Source: Bradyrhizobium sp. JYMT SZCCT0428 (GTDB taxonomy: Bacteria > Pseudomonadota > Alphaproteobacteria > Rhizobiales > Xanthobacteraceae). From it: 64,000 nucleotides of DNA. The stretch lies in assembly GCF_018131075.1 (NCBI RefSeq), contig NZ_JAFCLS010000015.1:62001-126000 (forward strand), in the 5' to 3' direction. Below are positions 59,648 through 64,000 of the stretch, piece after piece. The first letter of the stretch is position 1; each line of letters opens with the position of its first letter. Both the position numbers and the translations under genes were made by a program. Under the pieces are notes generated by a model that saw only the letters and a list, made by a program, of their open reading frames with translations, had not been told where the DNA came from and did not search any database.

Positions 59648-61690
59648 CTACTTGGATTTGGCGACGGTCGTGCCGTCCCATTCCTGGTCGCTCGGATTCT
59701 CGAGCTGCTCCCTGCAGCGCGCGATCATGACCGATGCCGCCGCATCATCCTTGATCTTCTTCACCTGTTCGAACGCCGTGATCGCGGCGGTGAATTCGCG
59801 CGCCCGCCAGCATGCAAGGCCGGCTTCGTAGGCCTTCACCCAGTCGATCGCACCGCCGGCCTCGTCCGTCATCGCAAGCAATTCGTAGATTTGCAAGCCC
59901 CCGGCGCGGCCGTAGACCGCCAGGCGATCGAGTTCGCGCACCACGATGCGGTCGCCGGCAAGACGCCGCGTTTCGGGGCCGATGATGATCGTGGAGCCGT
60001 AGACCTTGTTGGTGCCCTCGAGCCGGCTTGCGATGTTCACGGCGTCGCCGATCACCGTGTAGTTCAGCCGCACTTCGGACCCGATATTGCCGACCAGCAT
60101 GTCGCCGGAATTGATGCCGATGCGGATCTTGACCGGTTGGCCATGGTCGTCGACCAGACCGATCTCCGCCATCGCACGCTGGCAGGCCAGAGCCGCGCGG
60201 CAGCAATCGACGGCGTGTTCGGGGTTCGGCGCCGGCGCCCCCCAGAACGCCATCACGGCATCGCCGATGAATTTGTCGATGGTGCCGCCCTGCGCCTGGA
60301 TCTGCACTGAGACGGAATCGAAATAACGCGACAGCAGCGGGATGATGCGGTCGCCGAGCCGCTCCGAAATACCGGTGAAGCCGGCGAGATCGATGAACAT
60401 CACGCTCATCGGCCGTACCGCGCCGCCGAGGCGCGCGCCATTGCCGTCGCTGATCAGCCGCTTCACGAGATCAGCGGGGATGTATTTGCGGAACGCGGCC
60501 AGCCCCTGCGCCATGTCGCCGATGGCGCCGGACAGGTTCTCGATCTCGGTCAGCCGTGACGGATGCCGCTCGACCTTGTCCAGATCGAAGCGCTCGACAT
60601 GCCTGATCTCACCCACCACCTTGATCAGGGGCGCCGCGATCAGGCGCTGGGCGAGCCAGGCCGACAGCAAACCCGCGATCACGATCAGCACCGCGAGACC
60701 GATCAGCAGGTTCCGGATCGTCATCTGTACCGGCCCCAGAAATTCCGACTCCGGCACCACTGTGACCAGCGACCAGCCCGGAAACGAGATCGGCGTCAGC
60801 ACCGCCTGATAGACCTTGCCGTCCCGCGTCACCTGGCGTTTCAGCGGCTCGCCTTCGCCGGGATTATATGCGCTGCCGGCATTCTTCATCGCGTCCACCG
60901 CAACCGCAAACAGCGGATGATCGGTTTTCAGCGGCGTCACTTCGCTGGCGTCGGGATCGGGCGCCGCGACCACGCCGCCCTCGCGATCGAGGATGAAAGC
61001 GCCGGCCGATTTGCCGACCGTCAGCTGCGACAGGAAATTCGAGACCCGCGTCAGTTCGATGATGATGGCGATGACGCCGGCGGGTTTTTGATCGATCTGG
61101 ATCGGCGCCGCGAAGGCCGCCGCCAGACGTTCGCCGTTCGGATGCTTCGTCAGCGTCGACCAGTTTTCGTCGTTGGAGCCGGCTACCTCGCGGAACCATT
61201 CCTGATCGGTGACGGAATAATTGGTGTCCTCGACGCGGCTGGACTTGAGCAGCGTGTCGCCACCTCCGAACTCATAACGGTTGATCTTGGCCTTTCGATC
61301 GCCCGCGATCTCGATCATTTCGATGACGCCATTGCCAAGCTTGTGCCCGGCAAAGAACGTCCCGTCCGGCCATCCAAACGCCACCCAGGAAATGGTCGGT
61401 TGCGACCGCAACTGCGATCGGATGACCACCTCGCGCATCTCGGCGTCGCGCGCCTCGAACACTTTTCCGAGCAACAAGGTGCGCACCGCCGACATGGACG
61501 ACCGCGCTTCCGAGGTGATCGATTGCAGTTCGTCGCCGACTGCCGACACGATCTGGTCGTTGATGGTGTCGGCGAGGGTCTGGCTGACCTGGTGGGCAGT
61601 GCGCCACCACAACAGATGCACGCCGACGGCGCTGACGACGATCGACGTCAGCACGAGGGCCGAGATGGCGTTGCGGATGCCGATGCGCAT
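59648..61690 (-). CDS. Membrane adenylate/guanylate cyclase with Cache sensor and HAMP
   Basis: 680 residues. Helix 1 (ISALVLTSIVVSAVGVHLLWW, about 9-29), an extracytoplasmic dCache-type sensor (about 40-330), helix 2 (NLLIGLAVLIVIAGLLSAWLA in part), a HAMP-like linker, then a class III cyclase domain from about 425: FIDLAGFTGISERLG with the first metal Asp, KFIGDAVMAFWGAP with the second, and LNYTVIGDAVNIASRLEG with the Asn/Arg transition-state residues. A TPR-like helical tail ends it. It likely makes cAMP when an outside signal is sensed. Start ATG at 61690; 70 further residues upstream in frame lack features. Confidence 0.9.
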   Translation of the reverse strand: MRIGIRNAISALVLTSIVVSAVGVHLLWWRTAHQVSQTLADTINDQIVSAVGDELQSITSEARSSMSAVRTLLLGKVFEARDAEMREVVIRSQLRSQPTISWVAFGWPDGTFFAGHKLGNGVIEMIEIAGDRKAKINRYEFGGGDTLLKSSRVEDTNYSVTDQEWFREVAGSNDENWSTLTKHPNGERLAAAFAAPIQIDQKPAGVIAIIIELTRVSNFLSQLTVGKSAGAFILDREGGVVAAPDPDASEVTPLKTDHPLFAVAVDAMKNAGSAYNPGEGEPLKRQVTRDGKVYQAVLTPISFPGWSLVTVVPESEFLGPVQMTIRNLLIGLAVLIVIAGLLSAWLAQRLIAAPLIKVVGEIRHVERFDLDKVERHPSRLTEIENLSGAIGDMAQGLAAFRKYIPADLVKRLISDGNGARLGGAVRPMSVMFIDLAGFTGISERLGDRIIPLLSRYFDSVSVQIQAQGGTIDKFIGDAVMAFWGAPAPNPEHAVDCCRAALACQRAMAEIGLVDDHGQPVKIRIGINSGDMLVGNIGSEVRLNYTVIGDAVNIASRLEGTNKVYGSTIIIGPETRRLAGDRIVVRELDRLAVYGRAGGLQIYELLAMTDEAGGAIDWVKAYEAGLACWRAREFTAAITAFEQVKKIKDDAAASVMIARCREQLENPSDQEWDGTTVAKSK

Positions 61691-61899
61691 GCGGGGTCCT
61701 GGTTCGCGGGGTCGGTTACCGCAATACGGAACGATAGTAGCGTCTGTTTCACCGGCGAGGCGATCCCGGCGCCTTCCATATGCCTCGGACACGGCTCTGT
61801 GACCAGAGTTGAGCCGGAAGCCGACGAAACTTACCGATTGCCTGTTCCGTACAAGCCAAGACGGCGCTATGCCTTGCGGCGGTTCTCGAAGGTCATGCA

Positions 61900-62631
61900 A
61901 TGCACGATGTTTCCATCCCGGCGGCCCTGATTGCCGGTCTTGTCAGCTTCCTGTCGCCCTGCGTGCTGCCGCTGGTGCCTCCATATCTGATCTACCTGAC
62001 CGGCGCGACCATCGAGCAGGTCAACAATGACGGGGCGACGAAGGCCTCGAAACGCGCGGTGATGACTGCTGCGCTGATGTTCGTGCTCGGCTTTACCACC
62101 GTGTTCGTGGCGCTCGGCGCCAGCGCTTCGATCATCGGCGGCCTGATCCGGGCCTGGTCGGCGGAACTGTCGATTCTCGCCGGCATCGTCATCATCATCA
62201 TGGGCCTGCATTTCCTGGGGCTGACCCGCATCGGGCTGTTGATGCGCGAGGGACGGCTGACCGCGCCGAAGCCGGTCGGGCTGTGGGGCGCCTATGTCAT
62301 GGGGCTTGCGTTTGCGTTCGGCTGGACCCCCTGCATCGGGCCGATACTCGCAGCGATCCTGTCGATCGCGGCCGCCGAAGCCACGGTAACCAAGGGCGCG
62401 GGCCTGCTCGCGGTCTATTCCCTCGGGCTCGGCATCCCGTTCCTGCTGGCCGCCTTCATGATCGAACAATTCTCCGAGCTGTTCGCGCGGATGAAGCGGC
62501 ATCTCACCACCGTCGAGCGCGCCATGGGTGTATTGATGGTCATTACCGGCATCGGTTTTTTGACCGGCGCCGTTACCAGCGTCAGCATCTGGCTGCTGGA
62601 GACGTTCCCCGCACTGCAAAATTTCGGCTAG
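61900..62631 (+). CDS. ccdA: Cytochrome c biogenesis / thiol electron carrier CcdA
   Basis: 243 residues with six membrane helices. The redox Cys are in SFLSPCVLPLVPPYLIY near residue 22 and FGWTPCIGPILAA near 143, the two sites of the CcdA/DsbD-beta family. It moves reducing power from cytoplasmic thioredoxin to periplasmic thiol proteins. Two genes further along the strand, a periplasmic thioredoxin-fold protein with a WCHWCH site may be its acceptor. The start is divergent from the cyclase gene. Confidence 0.93.
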   Translation: MHDVSIPAALIAGLVSFLSPCVLPLVPPYLIYLTGATIEQVNNDGATKASKRAVMTAALMFVLGFTTVFVALGASASIIGGLIRAWSAELSILAGIVIIIMGLHFLGLTRIGLLMREGRLTAPKPVGLWGAYVMGLAFAFGWTPCIGPILAAILSIAAAEATVTKGAGLLAVYSLGLGIPFLLAAFMIEQFSELFARMKRHLTTVERAMGVLMVITGIGFLTGAVTSVSIWLLETFPALQNFG

Positions 62632-62774
62632 CGCCCCGTAACAAGCGGGCTATCCGTTGCGAAACTCCTGCCATGACCAGATTGCCGCTCTGCGCGGCCG
62701 CAGCGTTTTCGCGCACTTGATTAGAGAGGCCGCCGGTGCGGCCTCGCGTCACGATAATAATTGGAGGGGCCCGC

Positions 62775-63239
62775 ATGAATTTCATCGTCAATCTTCTGAT
62801 CCTGTTGCCGGCGCAGATCGCCTCACATTTCTCCTGGGCCGGCCCGCTGATCATGCGGCTGGTCGTCGGCTACACCTTCATGCTGGCCGGCTGGGGCAAG
62901 CTCAACAACCTGCCGCAGGTCACCGAGAATTTTATCGGCTGGGGCATCCCGTTTCCGAAAATCCTTACCCCTTTCGTATCGGGCGTCGAATGCTTTGGCG
63001 GCGCCATGCTGATCCTCGGCCTGTTCACCCGGATCCCCGCCGCGATGCTGGCGGTGGTCATGCTGGTCGCGATCAAGTCGGCCAAATGGGGCGACGTCGA
63101 TTCGCTGCAAACGCTGCTCGGCTTCGAGGAAATGACCTACTTCGCCGCCTTCACGTGGCTCGCGATCGCAGGCCCTGGTGCCGCCTCCCTCGACCGGCTG
63201 CTGGTCAATGCGGCCGGGCACGCCGACGCATCGACGTGA
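62775..63239 (+). CDS. DoxX family membrane protein
   Basis: 154 residues with four helices. The DoxX pattern MRLVVGYTFMLAGWGKLNNLP near 26-46 and GVECFGGAMLILGLFTRIPA near 75 are clear. DoxX proteins are small quinone-linked or redox-related membrane proteins, often beside thiol or sulphur metabolism genes. The ATG at 62775 follows GGAGGGGCCCGC. Located between ccdA and the thioredoxin-fold gene, which suggests a role in envelope thiol redox. Confidence 0.88.
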   Translation: MNFIVNLLILLPAQIASHFSWAGPLIMRLVVGYTFMLAGWGKLNNLPQVTENFIGWGIPFPKILTPFVSGVECFGGAMLILGLFTRIPAAMLAVVMLVAIKSAKWGDVDSLQTLLGFEEMTYFAAFTWLAIAGPGAASLDRLLVNAAGHADAST

Positions 63240-63286
63240 GAGCCTGACTCAAGCAAGCCCATGACGTAGCGCGTTATGTCTACTCC

Positions 63287-63370
63287 GTCATGGCCGGGCT
63301 TGTCCCGGCCATCCACGTCTTCCTGCCCGACTGCAAAGACGTGGATGCCCGGCACAAGGCCGGGCATGAC
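63287..63370. repeat. Palindromic intergenic repeat
   Basis: Left arm 63287-63321 (begins GTCATGGCCGGGCTTGTCCC) and right arm 63336-63370 (ends GGCCGGGCATGAC) are inverted copies with several mismatches, spacer about 14 bases. The GTCATGGCCGGGCTTGTCCC core is one of the most frequent dispersed repeats in Bradyrhizobium (general knowledge). Confidence 0.85.
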
Positions 63371-63479
63371 GAAAACCCCCTTCCCCCACGGTCTCACAAT
63401 GCCGTTACATCGCGGATAAGTCTGAGCCCGGATTTTGGCGCGCGCGTAGCTGTCGAGACACCAGCTTCCGGGAGCCGCC

Positions 63480-64000
63480 ATGAAACTCGTCCGCATCGCC
63501 GCCTTCGCCATTGCCGCGTTCGCGGCGGGTTCGGCCCACGCATCCGATGGCGTCAAATGGAGCGAATGGAGCGACGAACTGTTCACGCGCGCGGCCGCCG
63601 AAAAGCGTTTTGTCATTCTCGATCTCGAGGCGGTGTGGTGCCACTGGTGCCACGTCATGGAAAAGACCACCTATGCCGATCCGCAGGTCAAGGAGCTGCT
63701 GGCGTCGAATTATCTGCCTGTACGTGTCGACCAGGACGCCAATCCGGATCTGTCGAGCCGCTATGGCGATTGGGGCTGGCCGGCGACCATCGTGTTCGGC
63801 CCCGATGGAACCGAGATCGCCAAGCTCCGGGGCTATATCGAGCCGGAGCGGATGCAGGCGCTGCTCAAGGCCATCATCGACGATCCCTCGCCCGGACCTT
63901 CGGTCGGCGAGGCCTTTGAAGTCAAACCTTCAGCCTCGGCCTTCCTCAGCAAGCAGCAGCGCGCGGACCTAGCCAGGAATGTCGACGAGTCCTATGACGA
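63480..64000 (+). CDS. Exported thioredoxin-fold protein, C-terminus cut by window end
   Basis: 173 residues are visible and the frame is open at base 64000. A signal peptide (VRIAAFAIAAFAAGSAHAS) is followed by KWSEWSDELFTRAAAEKRF and LDLEAVWCHWCHVMEKTTY, a WCHWCH active site (Cys near residues 58 and 61) as in Thioredoxin_7/DUF255 proteins, then VRVDQDANPDLSSRYGDWGWPATIVFG with the cis-Pro. The ATG at 63480 has GGGAG ahead. It likely works as a periplasmic thiol reductase or chaperone, reduced by CcdA encoded 850 bases upstream. Confidence 0.82.
   Translation, partial: MKLVRIAAFAIAAFAAGSAHASDGVKWSEWSDELFTRAAAEKRFVILDLEAVWCHWCHVMEKTTYADPQVKELLASNYLPVRVDQDANPDLSSRYGDWGWPATIVFGPDGTEIAKLRGYIEPERMQALLKAIIDDPSPGPSVGEAFEVKPSASAFLSKQQRADLARNVDESYD

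Noticed and set aside
1..64000. tRNA genes, rRNA genes, CRISPR arrays, insertion sequences, prophage
   Set aside because: None could be supported: no cloverleaf with T-loop apart from the tmRNA, no regularly spaced repeats, no transposase or integrase sequence.

Overview
The window reads as chromosomal DNA of a Bradyrhizobium-type alphaproteobacterium (Nitrobacteraceae). The grounds are high GC with strong third-position bias, a circularly permuted two-piece tmRNA gene, Rhizobiales gene orders (thyA-GNAT-folA-hflK-hflC-DUF2065-degP; fumC-DUF4169-RHH), DUF2336, and several families of short palindromic intergenic repeats of the kind that litter Bradyrhizobium genomes. This assignment is inference from content; no 16S or MLST gene is present. 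Most genes are housekeeping or common accessory genes. I see no phage, plasmid, transposase, CRISPR or tRNA.

Layout. 1-6.5 kb: the start of an amidohydrolase gene, an HxlR regulator, a decayed ABC-ATPase fragment, an SGNH-hydrolase-like protein, an intact quaternary-amine or ergothioneine-type ABC importer with fused permease and binding protein, a dienelactone-hydrolase-like enzyme and a DUF1932 dehydrogenase. 6.5-10 kb: two tandem paralogous LTA-synthase-like membrane phosphotransferases; the downstream copy has no normal start codon. 10.3-16.5 kb: small proteins, a Crp-type regulator, a TetR / heme-membrane-protein pair around two identical-type operators, a short-chain dehydrogenase broken by two frameshifts, and DUF2336. 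16.5-22.7 kb: a branched-chain amino acid cluster on the minus strand (leader peptide, ilvB, threonine dehydratase, ilvN, methyltransferase, LysE exporter, ilvC) with a readable attenuator. 22.9-26.2 kb: miaA and serB share overlapping divergent start codons; then an amidase.

26.2-34.3 kb: a MacB-like efflux set (two permeases, ATPase, HlyD adaptor), a Crp/Fnr regulator with a palindrome touching its ribosome binding site, and an SsuABC/TauABC-like importer whose binding-protein gene is frameshifted. 34.6-40.8 kb: thyA, GNAT, folA, hflK, hflC, DUF2065, degP, a nucleotide-synthesis and membrane-protein quality-control block. 41-45.5 kb: a TctCAB tricarboxylate uptake system and a split chromate transporter. 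45.6-46.7 kb: ssrA (tag ANDNYAPVAQAA) directly followed by sspB, the adaptor for tagged proteins. 46.7-51.4 kb: fumC, DUF4169, RHH, a TPR protein, and an ABC-F ATPase with one frameshift. 51.4-64 kb: a large AsmA-family protein, a P450 divergent from its likely TetR regulator across a 30-bp operator, an MFS transporter, a 2-hydroxyacid dehydrogenase, a Cache-HAMP-adenylate cyclase, then CcdA, DoxX and a thioredoxin-fold protein cut by the window end.

The strongest second-look items are the ilvB leader/attenuator and its unusual cluster (ACT-less threonine dehydratase, methyltransferase, LysE exporter), the ssrA-sspB pairing, two well-defined TetR operators, the miaA/serB start-codon overlap, the miaA stop codon lying inside a mobile-type palindrome, the ATT start candidate, and three frameshifted genes that could be pseudogenes or consensus errors.
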